Source: CAYMWF01 sp964394085 [NCBI: uncultured Gemmatimonadota bacterium] (GTDB lineage Bacteria; GCA-2686955; CAYMWF01). From it: a DNA stretch of 64,000 nucleotides. Shown piece after piece: positions 35,725-44,798 of the stretch. The position numbers were made by a program, and so were the translations under genes. The notes beneath the pieces are model-generated. The model searched no databases. It was not told where the DNA came from and saw nothing but the letters and a program-made list of their open reading frames with translations. Each line of letters starts with the position of its first letter. Within the stretch, counting starts at the first letter, position 1. The stretch spans positions 1 through 64,000 of the forward strand of contig CAYMWF010000011.1 of assembly GCA_964394085.1 (NCBI GenBank), in the 5' to 3' direction.

Positions 35725-35934
35725 CCTTATTCCTTTACTAACACGGTTCAAGCTGTAAAAATGAAAGCTCGATGCTGCAGCGGTTCCGGCTCCGTATCCC
35801 TCTTCAGCATTTTACAGCGATCATGCCCGCCGGGAAATTCGAGCCGGGCGGTTGCTCGGGGTTGTTTTTTAACTGCGAAAATGACGCAGGCCGCGGCCGG
35901 AAAGACAGCAGAAGTTGATTTCACGGGGAAAAGA

Positions 35935-36858
35935 ATGAAGTATATATTCGGACCGGTTTCTTCACGCAGGCTGGGGCGCTCTCTCGGTGTGGACCTGGTT
36001 CCGCACAAGACATGCCCTTATGACTGCATATACTGCCAGGTGGGGAGAACTACCAACAAAACACTTCAGCGGGAGGAATTCGTCCCTCTCGACGATGTCG
36101 TATCCGAGCTCGAGGAATCCCTCAAGCAGATCGAGAATCCGCCCGATTTTATCACGTTGAGCGGGTCGGGGGAGCCTACCCTGTACTCGAGAACCGGCGA
36201 GCTGATCGAGCGGATCAAAGATTCGACCGACATTCCGGTCGCGGTGATCACCGGCGGTTCGACCCTGCACTTTCCCGAAGTCCGAAAATCTTTAATGAAC
36301 GCCGACCTCGTCGTGCCCTCTCTCGACGCCGGAGACCAGGAGATGTTCGAGAAGGTGAACCGCCCCAGCGACGGACTTACTTTCGATACGATGCTCGAAG
36401 GACTTATCCGCTTTCGCAGGGAATTCCGCGGTCCGATCTGGCTGGAAGTGTTCATTCTCGAAGGGATTTCGACGGAGCTGACGGAAGCGGGCAAACTCGC
36501 CGCCGCCGCCGACCGGGTCAAGCCGGACCGGATCCAGCTCAACACCGTGGTCCGTCCCGCCGCCGAAGTATACGCCTCGGAAGTACCCAGGGAGAAGCTG
36601 GCGGAAATCGCCGGGATATTCATCCCCGATGCGGAGATAATCGCAGGCTACAAAAGGACGCCGGAGCTTTCCGACGAACGGGCGAACAGGGAGACGATCC
36701 TGGAGATGCTCAAGCGGCGTCCCTGCACACTGGAGGATATCGCCTCCGGCCTCGAGCTCGACCCGAACCTGGTGGCGAAGCATCTCAACGAGCTGGCTGA
36801 AAGCGGGTTCGTAACGCTGACCATCAAGGGCAAGCACCTTTTCTATTGCGCTGAGTGA
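35935..36858 (+). CDS. Radical SAM protein of the wyosine-synthase-like family (COG0731)
   Basis: A 307-residue enzyme starting MKYIFGPVSSRRLGRSLGVD, a highly typical N-terminus for this family, with the cluster motif CPYDCIYC at Cys27, 31, 34. The C-terminal 60 residues form a winged helix (RETILEMLKRR...LVAKHLNELAESGFV), so it may bind nucleic acid. Relatives are annotated as tRNA-imidazoG37 synthase-like, but the bacterial members have no proven substrate. GGGG precedes ATG 35935; the longer frame upstream crosses the tandem hairpins and is rejected. Monocistronic. Confidence 0.85.
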   Translation: MKYIFGPVSSRRLGRSLGVDLVPHKTCPYDCIYCQVGRTTNKTLQREEFVPLDDVVSELEESLKQIENPPDFITLSGSGEPTLYSRTGELIERIKDSTDIPVAVITGGSTLHFPEVRKSLMNADLVVPSLDAGDQEMFEKVNRPSDGLTFDTMLEGLIRFRREFRGPIWLEVFILEGISTELTEAGKLAAAADRVKPDRIQLNTVVRPAAEVYASEVPREKLAEIAGIFIPDAEIIAGYKRTPELSDERANRETILEMLKRRPCTLEDIASGLELDPNLVAKHLNELAESGFVTLTIKGKHLFYCAE

Positions 36859-37001
36859 CAGATCGCCGCTGCTCAGCGGCCGATCCGCGCAAAAACCACA
36901 CCTGAAAACCGAAAATGCTTTGAGAAATACGGAGCTTGATGTAAATTTATAGTTTCGAGTTTTTCTCGCTGCTTCGCAGGCGAGGCACCAAGGAGTTCAA
37001 G

Positions 37002-38339
37002 ATGCCGGATAAAGAATACAACGGCGGGGTTCCCTCCGCCCTGTTAAAAAAATTCAGGAAAAACTTCGTATCGAATCCCGCGCTGAAAATCGCGCTGAAC
37101 GCGGTGACAAGGGGCAACCTCCAGGAGATTGCCATCAACCGGGAAGTGTTGAACAGGGCCGATTTCTCTTTTTCGAACGAAATCGAGACCGGGAACGTAA
37201 CGGACCAGAAACAGAGCGGGACCTGCTGGCTTTTCGCCGATCTGAACTGGCTCCGCACTTTCACCCAGGAGAAATTCAAGATCAAGAGCATCGAGTTCTC
37301 CGAAAATCACCTCCTCTTCTGGGACAAGCTCGAAAAAGCCAACTTTTTCTACGAGCAGATCATCAAGTACATAGATGAAGAGCCGGACAGCAGAAAGAAC
37401 CTTTTCCTTCTGAAAAGCCCGGTCTCCGACGGCGGCGGATGGCACATGACCGTGAACCTGATCAAAAAATACGGTCTCGTTCCCAAGAACGTGATGCCCG
37501 ACACCACCAACCGGGAAAACACCCGGTTCATGAACCAGGTGCTGTTCTACAAGCTGCGCGAAGGCGCCGCCACCCTCCGCAAGATGTATCGCGCCGGAAA
37601 ATCGGAAGCCCAGCTCAGAAACCGCAAAATGAAGCTGCTCGAAGATATCCACCGCATCCTGGGCATTACTCTCGGCATGCCGCCCGAGCGCTTCGACTGG
37701 AGCTACAAGGATAAGGACGATAAATTCCACCGGGAGCTGGGTATCACGCCGCAGGAGTTCGCCGAAAAGTATATCGATGTGAACTTCGACGATATCTACT
37801 GCCTGATCAACGCCCCATCCGGGAAGATGCCGTATAACAAGACATACAAGGTCGAATTTTTCGACAACATAGTCGGCAGCGACGACTACAGGTGGCTCAA
37901 TGTTCCGATCTCGACGCTGAAACGGTACGCCGTGAAGATGCTCAAGGAGGGGAAAGCAGTACTCTTCGGATGCGACGTCGTTCAGAACTGCCACGCCAAG
38001 GAAGGTCTCCTGTACGACGACCTGTTCGATTATGAGCTCGTTTTCGACACCAGGATGAAAATGAGCAAAGGAACCCGCCTCGATTTCGGACAGACCGTCG
38101 TCACGCATGCCATGGTTTTCACCGGCGTCGACCTGGTGAACGGCAAACCTGTCAAGTGGAAAGTAGAGAACAGCTGGGGAGACAAATACGGAAAAAAGGG
38201 ATACTTCATCATGTCGGACGAGTGGTTCGACGAGCATGTATTCGATGTCGCCGTTCCGAAGAAATATCTCTCGCCGAAACTGCTGGAACTCTTCGAGCAG
38301 GACCCGGTAATCCTGCCGCCCTGGTCGCCGATGGCGTAG
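37002..38339 (+). CDS. pepC: Bleomycin-hydrolase-type aminopeptidase C (C1B)
   Basis: A 445-residue papain-fold cysteine aminopeptidase, homologous to PepC and bleomycin hydrolase, which form hexameric barrels and trim peptides in the cytoplasm. The active-site Cys is in QKQSGTCW (Cys75), His in VTHAMVFTG and Asn in VENSWGDKYG. Length equals the family norm. AAGGAG lies 6 bases before the ATG. There is no signal peptide, in agreement with a cytosolic role. It stands alone between a radical SAM gene and a convergent S51-like peptidase gene. Confidence 0.93.
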   Translation: MPDKEYNGGVPSALLKKFRKNFVSNPALKIALNAVTRGNLQEIAINREVLNRADFSFSNEIETGNVTDQKQSGTCWLFADLNWLRTFTQEKFKIKSIEFSENHLLFWDKLEKANFFYEQIIKYIDEEPDSRKNLFLLKSPVSDGGGWHMTVNLIKKYGLVPKNVMPDTTNRENTRFMNQVLFYKLREGAATLRKMYRAGKSEAQLRNRKMKLLEDIHRILGITLGMPPERFDWSYKDKDDKFHRELGITPQEFAEKYIDVNFDDIYCLINAPSGKMPYNKTYKVEFFDNIVGSDDYRWLNVPISTLKRYAVKMLKEGKAVLFGCDVVQNCHAKEGLLYDDLFDYELVFDTRMKMSKGTRLDFGQTVVTHAMVFTGVDLVNGKPVKWKVENSWGDKYGKKGYFIMSDEWFDEHVFDVAVPKKYLSPKLLELFEQDPVILPPWSPMA

Positions 38340-38349
38340 AACCCGGTTT

Positions 38350-39288
38350 TCAGTGAGAAGCCAGGATCTCACCTATGTGGTGATATCCCGTGTGGTTCTG
38401 CGACCAGTAGTCGCGAACCGGCTCACCGGGCCGGAGAATGAAAGATTCGCAGTAGTTGCAGTCTTCCGACTGTATCCTGACCAGAAGATCGCCGCCGGAG
38501 AAAGCCCAGTTCCGCCCGTCCGGGTATATGTGCTGGATGAGCATCCCCTGCCGTGTCTTTATGTGGAACCAGTCGCCAGGGTCGTCCCACGAATTATCGG
38601 TGATGAAATGCAGGACCTGCCAGATGTTGCCTGAGGGAAGTCGCCCCTGGCTGACGGCGATGCCCGAGTCGTTGGGCAATCCGAAGACGAGGCAGTGCCC
38701 GAACCTGCGCGCGGCGTCGTGCAGCACGCCCTCCCTGCCGTGCTCGAAGTGGGAAGTCGCGATGATATTGCGGCACATCCCGTATCCCTGGACCGGAGAC
38801 ACGCCCTGGCCGAGGGAGCTGCACATGTATTCGCACAGTTGATCCACCCCCGCTGAAAATCCCACGGTCAGCAGGCCGCGTTCCAGCCGCTCGTGCAGAA
38901 GCCGCCCGAAGAGGCTCCCGTCTCCATGGTGGATAGCGCCGAGCTCGTTATAGCGGCGGAACCCGGTGTAGGGGTTGCCTCCGCCCAGGATCACCACCTC
39001 GGCCGTCTGAAGCGTATGAATCAGCCTGTCAACATCCTCTCGACGCAGATTGCTGTTCCAGAAGAACGGGAAAGCGTTCAGCCCGTAGTGATGGAAAAAG
39101 TTGAAGTACCACTCGAAATTCCGCCAGCTGAATTCCTGCCTTCGGTATTCATCCCAGCCGTCCTCTCCCTCCGACATCGGAAGGAACAGGATCTCTCGGT
39201 TACCCGAGAGCGCCCTCTGGACGATCCAGTCGTTATGAATGTAGTTGCATCGCGAATGGGAACTGTATACCAGCGTAGTAGGGTTCAC
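38350..39288 (-). CDS. Peptidase S51/cyanophycinase-like protein
   Basis: A 312-residue class I glutamine-amidotransferase-like fold protein. The probable nucleophile is Ser in VGFSAGVDQL, the position of the PepE/cyanophycinase catalytic Ser, with an ATSHFEHGR segment where a His is expected. A gene product of this type cleaves dipeptides or cyanophycin-like polymers. GTG 39288 is chosen because AGAAGG lies 9 bases upstream; a TTG at 39315 would add nine residues. Its promoter side runs into the 51-base repeat array at 39327. Sequence differs from both PepE and cyanophycinase, so substrate is open. Confidence 0.65.
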   Translation of the reverse strand: MNPTTLVYSSHSRCNYIHNDWIVQRALSGNREILFLPMSEGEDGWDEYRRQEFSWRNFEWYFNFFHHYGLNAFPFFWNSNLRREDVDRLIHTLQTAEVVILGGGNPYTGFRRYNELGAIHHGDGSLFGRLLHERLERGLLTVGFSAGVDQLCEYMCSSLGQGVSPVQGYGMCRNIIATSHFEHGREGVLHDAARRFGHCLVFGLPNDSGIAVSQGRLPSGNIWQVLHFITDNSWDDPGDWFHIKTRQGMLIQHIYPDGRNWAFSGGDLLVRIQSEDCNYCESFILRPGEPVRDYWSQNHTGYHHIGEILASH

Positions 39289-39326
39289 GGCACAATACCT
39301 TCTGAAAGAGACCAAGTCTGTTCGCC

Positions 39327-39525
39327 GATAAGCTGCGAACGCGAAGCAGTCGCCGGCTTGATTCGACTCTCTTCACCGATAAGCAGCGAACGCGAAGCGG
39401 TCGCCGGCTTGATTCGACTCTCTTCACCGATAAGCTGCGAACGCGAAGCGGTCGCCGGCTTGATTCGGCTCTATTCGCGGATAAGCTGCGAACGCGAAGC
39501 GATCGCCAGCTTCATCCGCGACTAA
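39327..39525. repeat. 51-base tandem repeat, nearly four units
   Basis: Units start at 39327, 39378, 39429 and 39480. Each reads GATAAGCTGCGAACGCGAAG, then CGGTCGCCGGCTTGATTCG and a CTCTCTTCACC end, with one to five changes per unit. The first and last units are the most diverged. It lies directly upstream of the S51-like gene. Frames stay open on both strands because 51 is a multiple of three, but no start or domain supports coding. Confidence 0.75.
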
Positions 39526-39570
39526 TTATATTACATCGAAACATAAAAATTCAAGCCGGGCTTGTTATGG

Positions 39571-39690
39571 GGAGCAGCGAGTTTCAGCGCTTCCCGTAAC
39601 GAGGGGCAGCCGGGTGCGGGAACCAGCACCCAAGCCGGATGATGAGCGTCCTCCGCCGGGCGGAAAGACGTCCCGCACCGCCTCCTCTCG
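39571..39690 (+). repeat. Dispersed GC-rich repeat
   Basis: Contains AGCAGCGAGTTTCAGCGCTT, CAAGCCGGATGATGAGCGTC and CCGCCGGGCGGAAAGACGTC, in the order of the copy at 5741, with an extra GGTGCGGGAACCAGCACC hairpin between. Confidence 0.6.
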
Positions 39691-39710
39691 CATACTCCGG
39701 ACAAAAGGAG

Positions 39711-39797
39711 CGCCGACCCTTGACTCGAAACAAAAGGGGCTCCCGCCCTTGACTCGAAACAAAAGGGGCTCCCGCCCTTGACTCGAAACGGCTCCGG
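39711..39797. repeat. 29-base tandem repeat, three units
   Basis: CCCTTGACTCGAAACAAAAG recurs at a period of 29 bases (units from 39711, 39740, 39769), with GGGGCTCCCG links. It ends 48 bases before the esterase start and directly follows the dispersed repeat. Short repeats with no unique spacers, so not CRISPR. Confidence 0.7.
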
Positions 39798-39844
39798 ATT
39801 TACACTGCCCCCGCATTGCGGAATACACCGGAGTAATTTGAAAC

Positions 39845-41128
39845 GTGAGAAAAATATTCGAAAGGCTCAGGGCGGAAGGCGCCGACTACTTCGAGAAGAT
39901 CGCGGGTTCCGAAAAGACGCCGATCGTCAGAGACAGGGAGCTGCTCTTCCTGTACCACGAGCGGGAACGTCTCGTGAACCAGGTCAAGCTCAACCACAAT
40001 ATCTCCAGCCTTGATAACCCCGTATACTTCGAAAAGTTCGGAAGCGGGGGACCGTTCGCCCTCCACATGGTTCTTCCATCGAAAGCGCGGATGGAATACT
40101 CGCTGGAGGTGGATTACGAAACCGGTGAAACGGAATACCGGAACGACCCCGGTAATCCCGTGCAATCATTCTGCCCCTTCGGCTCGAAAAGCGTCGCGTG
40201 CACCGAAAGCTATAAAACGCCGGCCTGGGCGATCCGTCGAAACGGTGTTCCCCGGGGGAAGCTGGAAGAACATGTCCTGGAGAGCGAAGCCCTGGGCGGA
40301 CCGAGGGAAATCCGGATACACATACCCGCCGTTCCGGCGCCTGCGAAGGGTTATCCCGTTCTGATAATCCATGACGGAACCGATTTCATCAATTACGGCG
40401 ATATGCTCACTGTGCTCGACAATCTCGTGTACCAGGGCGAGATGGAACCTTTCCTGGCGGTGTTGACGAAACCCGAAAACCGTAATCTCGAGTATACATG
40501 CATGCCTGAACACACGTTTCACCTCGCCGAGGAGCTGCTGCCGTGGGTGCGCGACCGCTATCCCGCAACATCCAAAAGAGAGAAAACAGGCCTCATGGGC
40601 TCGTCGCTGGGGGCTATATCGTCGCTCCATACCGCGTATACTTACCCCAGTCTGTTCAAGCCGCTCCTGATCCAGTCGGGATCGCTGCGGTTTCATGAAA
40701 CGAAAGGAACGGCACCCGCCTTCGAGCCGGTGGATGAATTCGACCGGATCATGCTTTTTCTCGAAGGAAAGTTTTTTCCCCGCGGGTTTCCACGGAAGAT
40801 GCGGATATTCCAGTCGTGCGGAACCTTCGAGCCGCTTCTGTCGTTCAACAGGCGTTTTTACGAAGAGCTGAAGAAACTCCATCAGGATGTGGTATACAGT
40901 GAAAACCATGACGGTCATAACTGGATTTCCTGGCGTGACCAGCTCGGCGCGGGTTTTTCATTCCTGTTTCCACCGGATGGCCGGTCCGCCGCCCGGCCGG
41001 TCATCAAACGTATTCTCGGCTCCCTGGGCTCCCGGCAGTCGACCGAGGACGAGGGGATGAAACTCCAGGCCGGCCGGGACCACAGGCGGAAAACCGGGCG
41101 GACGAAAAATGTGGAGGAATCGTTATGA
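39845..41128 (+). CDS. Enterochelin-esterase-like alpha/beta hydrolase
   Basis: A 427-residue protein of the Fes/esterase D superfamily. The nucleophile is Ser254 in LMGSSLGAISS, and the catalytic His is His358 in ENHDGHNW. The N-terminal 140 residues form an early-set/Ig-like beta domain as in Fes, and the C-terminal 40 residues are basic and poorly ordered. No signal peptide, so it is cytoplasmic. The GTG start has GGAG 11 bases upstream. Its TGA overlaps the ATG of the next gene (ATGA at 41125-41128), a strong sign that the esterase and the ATP-grasp enzyme work as a pair. Confidence 0.85.
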   Translation: MRKIFERLRAEGADYFEKIAGSEKTPIVRDRELLFLYHERERLVNQVKLNHNISSLDNPVYFEKFGSGGPFALHMVLPSKARMEYSLEVDYETGETEYRNDPGNPVQSFCPFGSKSVACTESYKTPAWAIRRNGVPRGKLEEHVLESEALGGPREIRIHIPAVPAPAKGYPVLIIHDGTDFINYGDMLTVLDNLVYQGEMEPFLAVLTKPENRNLEYTCMPEHTFHLAEELLPWVRDRYPATSKREKTGLMGSSLGAISSLHTAYTYPSLFKPLLIQSGSLRFHETKGTAPAFEPVDEFDRIMLFLEGKFFPRGFPRKMRIFQSCGTFEPLLSFNRRFYEELKKLHQDVVYSENHDGHNWISWRDQLGAGFSFLFPPDGRSAARPVIKRILGSLGSRQSTEDEGMKLQAGRDHRRKTGRTKNVEESL

Positions 41129-42558
41129 GCAGTCCGATTATCAAGAACATCGCACTGATGGCTTCTCACGACTGGACCCTCCGCGCGGCTATGGCGGAAT
41201 TTCTCGCTTTTATCGATCCCGTCATCCGCTGGCAGGGGAAGGAATACAAGATCGAGCTGACGAGAGCGATCGCGAAACCGCTCCTCGCGGGCACGGATCC
41301 GACCGGCGGGGCCGACCTGATCCTCGACCGAACCACCCACTGGAACGGATATTACAAGTCATGGGCGCACCAGGCGATGAACTCCCTCGCGAGGATGGTC
41401 AATCATACGTATACATTCGCCGTCTACGACAAACATTCGACTTACGACCTGATGGCCCGGGCCATCCATCCCGGGGACCGGTTTCCGAGAACGGTGCTGC
41501 TGCCCCAGTTCCAGCCGTGGTCGGGAGACCAGAAGAAACAGGCGCTCTGGGAATACGAACAGAGGCTGATTATCGACAACACGGAGTTAGGCTTCGATAA
41601 AACGAGGAAAAAGACCGACTGGGAGGTGGTCCGGCAGAAGCTCGGCGAGATGAAGAGGTTCGAACGTCGATCCGAGCAGGTCAGGGAAGATTTCTACTAC
41701 AGCGGCGAATACCTGAAGGAAGTGGTCGAAGAAACCTTCGAAAACAGCTTCCCCCTCTACCTGAAAAAGGCTTACGGCGGCGGCGGCTCCCAGGTCTACA
41801 AGATCAACAGCCTGGACGAGCTCTACGATAAATACGACGGCACGGGGGACCAGACGTTCCATCTCCAGGAGGGGATAGAACCTTACGAAATCTTCTATCG
41901 CGCCATGGGCATAGGGCCGGTGGTGATCCCGATGAAGTTCCAGCCCGACCATCCGCATCATCAGCATTACGGACCCGAAAAACTCGTCCTGGACAAAGAC
42001 ATCTTCCACCGCCTGCAGAGCTACGTGCTCTTCATCAACTCATACCACCGCTGGACATACAATTCCTTCGAATGCCTGCTGAAAGACGGAAGCCTGCACC
42101 CGATCGATTTCGCAAATGCATGCCCCGACAGCCAGTTGATCTCGCTCCACGTGCATTTCCCGACCGTAGTCTGCGCCCTGATGAAATGGCTCTCGTTCTG
42201 CGTGGTGACTGAAAAGGACATGAAGATTAACCTCGACATGAGCGACTACCTATCGGTCCTCAACGAACCGGATGTTTCACAGCAGGAGAAATTCGACTTC
42301 TGTCGCAGGAAGTCGCATGAATATTTCGAAACCGACAAATTCAACGATTTCTGCGGAGAAAACTTTTCGGACCTGGAAGAACGGATGATCGATTTCTACG
42401 ACTATAAATTCGATGAGATCATCAGGTTCGCGGTGGAGTTCAGCGACTTTCCCGAGGAAGAGCACGGCAGATTCTACGATCACTACAAGGGTTATATGGA
42501 AGGGATCTGGCGTCCCAACGCCAGGCAATTCCTGGAGCCCGTGATACTCGCCGATTAG
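41125..42558 (+). CDS. ATP-grasp ligase-like protein
   Basis: A 477-residue protein. The ATP-grasp signature is in YLKKAYGGGGSQVYK (residues 212-226: a lysine and glycine-rich loop) and FECLLKDGSLHPIDFANACP (about 315-334) with likely metal ligands Glu316, Asp328 and Asn331. The first 120 residues form a distinct N-terminal domain (DRTTHWNGYYKSWAHQAMNS) and the last 100 are helical and acidic. ATP-grasp enzymes join a carboxylate to an amine, thiol or hydroxyl. Start overlaps the esterase stop by four bases. The neighbour may release or cyclise the product, or protect the cell from it. I do not recognise a characterised relative. Confidence 0.72.
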   Translation: MSSPIIKNIALMASHDWTLRAAMAEFLAFIDPVIRWQGKEYKIELTRAIAKPLLAGTDPTGGADLILDRTTHWNGYYKSWAHQAMNSLARMVNHTYTFAVYDKHSTYDLMARAIHPGDRFPRTVLLPQFQPWSGDQKKQALWEYEQRLIIDNTELGFDKTRKKTDWEVVRQKLGEMKRFERRSEQVREDFYYSGEYLKEVVEETFENSFPLYLKKAYGGGGSQVYKINSLDELYDKYDGTGDQTFHLQEGIEPYEIFYRAMGIGPVVIPMKFQPDHPHHQHYGPEKLVLDKDIFHRLQSYVLFINSYHRWTYNSFECLLKDGSLHPIDFANACPDSQLISLHVHFPTVVCALMKWLSFCVVTEKDMKINLDMSDYLSVLNEPDVSQQEKFDFCRRKSHEYFETDKFNDFCGENFSDLEERMIDFYDYKFDEIIRFAVEFSDFPEEEHGRFYDHYKGYMEGIWRPNARQFLEPVILAD

Positions 42559-42572
42559 CGGAAATGTTCCCC

Positions 42573-42597
42573 GATACCGGCCCGGTTCCGGGTATCA
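42573..42597. terminator. Hairpin between convergent genes
   Basis: GATACCGG pairs with CCGGGTATC around CCCGGTT, ending inside the stop codon of the minus-strand membrane protein gene. No T-run, so it may be a bidirectional Rho-independent-like or stabilising stem. Confidence 0.4.
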
Positions 42598-44427
42598 GGA
42601 CAGGGAGGGGCGATCGAGTTCCGGCTGCTTCCTCCTGAAAAAGCAGAAAATACAGGCGAGAAGCGAAACAACCGAGACAGCCGCTCCGATTAGAACCGAT
42701 GCAGGCAGGTAGTAGAAGATGATCCTTGATTTCCCGGGGGACACTTCGGTTGAAATAAGCCCTTCGTAACTTTCAACCTCACCCTGCCCGATTCCCTCGA
42801 CTTTCCATCCCGAAAAATAATTCTGGTTGAGGCATAACCTGTCTTCCCGGGCGGTATCGATTTCAACCTCGATCCTGTTCGGCGAAAAGAACGCTATTTC
42901 AGCCGTGCCGTCGCCGGATACGAGATAAGCTTCGCCGCGGTATCCGGGATCGGTAAAGGCTCTGGCGGCGATCCGATCTTCACATCCGACGAAAAACTGG
43001 TCGAAACTCGCGAGATTCCCGGCGTTCCTGTAAAAGGGAAGAATAGCATCGCGTTCGACGCTTTCCTGGCGGAACGGCGCTTCGATCATTTCTGATTTCG
43101 GGTCGTTCTGCAGGGCCCTCCACAACCCCGACCTGCTGACCGTCATTATATCGATTGCCGAATAAGTCAGCGGCAGAACAAGCAGGATGTATCCGATCGC
43201 TTTCGCGGGCCCGGAACCGAGGTTTTTAATAATATCCTGACATTTTGAAACCAGGAACCCGCTGCTGAGAGCCGCCGCGAAAAGAACCAGGTGGAAATAC
43301 CGGACGGGATCCTTGATGCTCTTCAGAAGAGGGAGACCGTGTAGCAGGGCGAAGAGATTCAGGGGTTTGAAGGGCCACGATTCGGGGGTCGACAGCGCCG
43401 GGGTCGAACCGAAGGCGAGGATCAGAAGAAATAATCCGATGACGAGGAATTTCCAGAGCCGGCGGAAACAGACCACGGCACCGGTAAAAGCGAGCAGAAT
43501 CGGAATCCAGCCGGTATAAAGGCAGAAATACTGCCAGTCGCCTACGTGCACGAGACAATCCCTGTCGAGCAGACACTGAAACAGCTTGGATACCGAATCG
43601 TAATATCGGTTGATATCGAGAGGCACCTCCCTCGAAAAGCCGGCTACATACATGAATTCGTACATGGGGAGAAGCTTTATGGCGGCGACCGCGCCGCTGA
43701 TCCCTCCCAAAACGAGAAAAAGGACGACCGGTTTGACCTTTTTTGTGGAGATGGCTGTGAGGAGGCTGTATGGAGCCAGGAACATGAAGCAGTGGAGTGC
43801 GGTGTACAGTCCGTCAGAAGTGATTAAAAAAGCCAGCAGGAGACCCGCGGGAACGATATGCCGCCGGCTGTCCAAGGATCGGAAGAAGAAGTAGAAGACC
43901 CAGGGAATCCAGTACATCTGAATGAAGTTGTAGGAACCGAATATGAAACAGTAAGGGATGAAGTTCGAAAGAAAATAAACGAGCGGAGGGTAGATGGAGC
44001 CGAGAGTGCTCAGACCCATCCGCCGGGCGAGCAGGTAGAAACCCCACATCCCGATGATGCACAGCGATACCGCTTCCACTGTCGGGGCCCTTGTTTCTCC
44101 GAAGATTAATGTTAATAGAAATGTCGGATGCAGAAAGGACGAGAGGGGGTGACCCAGAGCCGGAAGCCCTCCCTTCGCGTAAGGATTCCACAGTGGGAAC
44201 TGGTGAAAATGCAGGATAGTCTTCCGCTGAACGGCGTCTATCAGGGCCCAGAAATCCCAGTCGAACCCGCCCCAGTTGTTGAATTGCCTGATGCATGGCC
44301 AGTAGAGCGTCAATGCCGCCGCGGAAAAGAGGGCCGGCGGCATCATCCTCGAAAACAAATTTCGGAAATATGATGGATCGGACAGGCTGTTGGGTTGGTT
44401 TCTTTTCATTGAATAATCTGAACGCAT
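42595..44427 (-). CDS. YfhO-like polytopic membrane protein
   Basis: A 610-residue integral membrane protein with about 12 hydrophobic segments and a C-terminal beta-rich periplasmic part ending RIIFYYLPASVLIGAAVSVVSLL. The early loop FDWDFWALIDAVQRKTILHFHQFPLWNPYAKGG is characteristic of YfhO/GT-C-like proteins, where Asp residues in the first periplasmic loop are catalytic in true glycosyltransferases. They are thought to transfer sugars from polyprenyl donors to teichoic acids or surface glycans. Start could be GTG 44430, ATG 44427 or ATG 44409; no clear ribosome site. No operon partner: it is convergent with the ATP-grasp gene. Confidence 0.78.
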   Translation of the reverse strand: MRSDYSMKRNQPNSLSDPSYFRNLFSRMMPPALFSAAALTLYWPCIRQFNNWGGFDWDFWALIDAVQRKTILHFHQFPLWNPYAKGGLPALGHPLSSFLHPTFLLTLIFGETRAPTVEAVSLCIIGMWGFYLLARRMGLSTLGSIYPPLVYFLSNFIPYCFIFGSYNFIQMYWIPWVFYFFFRSLDSRRHIVPAGLLLAFLITSDGLYTALHCFMFLAPYSLLTAISTKKVKPVVLFLVLGGISGAVAAIKLLPMYEFMYVAGFSREVPLDINRYYDSVSKLFQCLLDRDCLVHVGDWQYFCLYTGWIPILLAFTGAVVCFRRLWKFLVIGLFLLILAFGSTPALSTPESWPFKPLNLFALLHGLPLLKSIKDPVRYFHLVLFAAALSSGFLVSKCQDIIKNLGSGPAKAIGYILLVLPLTYSAIDIMTVSRSGLWRALQNDPKSEMIEAPFRQESVERDAILPFYRNAGNLASFDQFFVGCEDRIAARAFTDPGYRGEAYLVSGDGTAEIAFFSPNRIEVEIDTAREDRLCLNQNYFSGWKVEGIGQGEVESYEGLISTEVSPGKSRIIFYYLPASVLIGAAVSVVSLLACIFCFFRRKQPELDRPSLS

Positions 44428-44640
44428 CACCGTCTGAAACTGCTGATGCAGCTTAACAAGTCGCCCCTGCCCGAGTCAATAAATGCAAGAAAAATGTTGC
44501 TCATGCCTGACTTTTGAACCCTGATTGCATCATTTCGTGAGCCCTTCTGAAAAGACGATTACCGCACTTCAACTGTGTCACCGACTATACGGCTTCACGA
44601 AGTATCCCACCTGCCGCAGCCAGAGATATCGGAATCATGG

Positions 44641-44669
44641 TTGACATATCGACACGGATCTGATATACT
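44641..44669 (+). promoter_or_regulatory. Near-consensus sigma-70 promoter
   Basis: TTGACA (44641-44646), exactly 17 bases, then TATACT (44664-44669). This is the best promoter match noticed in the window. Transcription would begin near 44676 and give a 120-base leader for the beta-propeller gene at 44799. The wider gap 44431-44798 shows nothing else. Confidence 0.75.
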
Positions 44670-44798
44670 GGACAACAGTAACGCTCCGACTTAAACAAAG
44701 GAAAAACACTGAAAAATGACTGAGTTCGTTTCAAGTGCTCATCATATCTCTACCGTGCAGTGAATTTTCGGTCGGATATGGTATAAGGGAGGTTCGTC

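Noticed and set aside
38893-39525. A frame running through the 51-base array
   Set aside because: It overlaps the S51-like gene antisense and only stays open because 51 is a multiple of three.
39711-39797. A short CRISPR array
   Set aside because: The 29-base units abut without unique spacers, and no cas gene is seen in the window.
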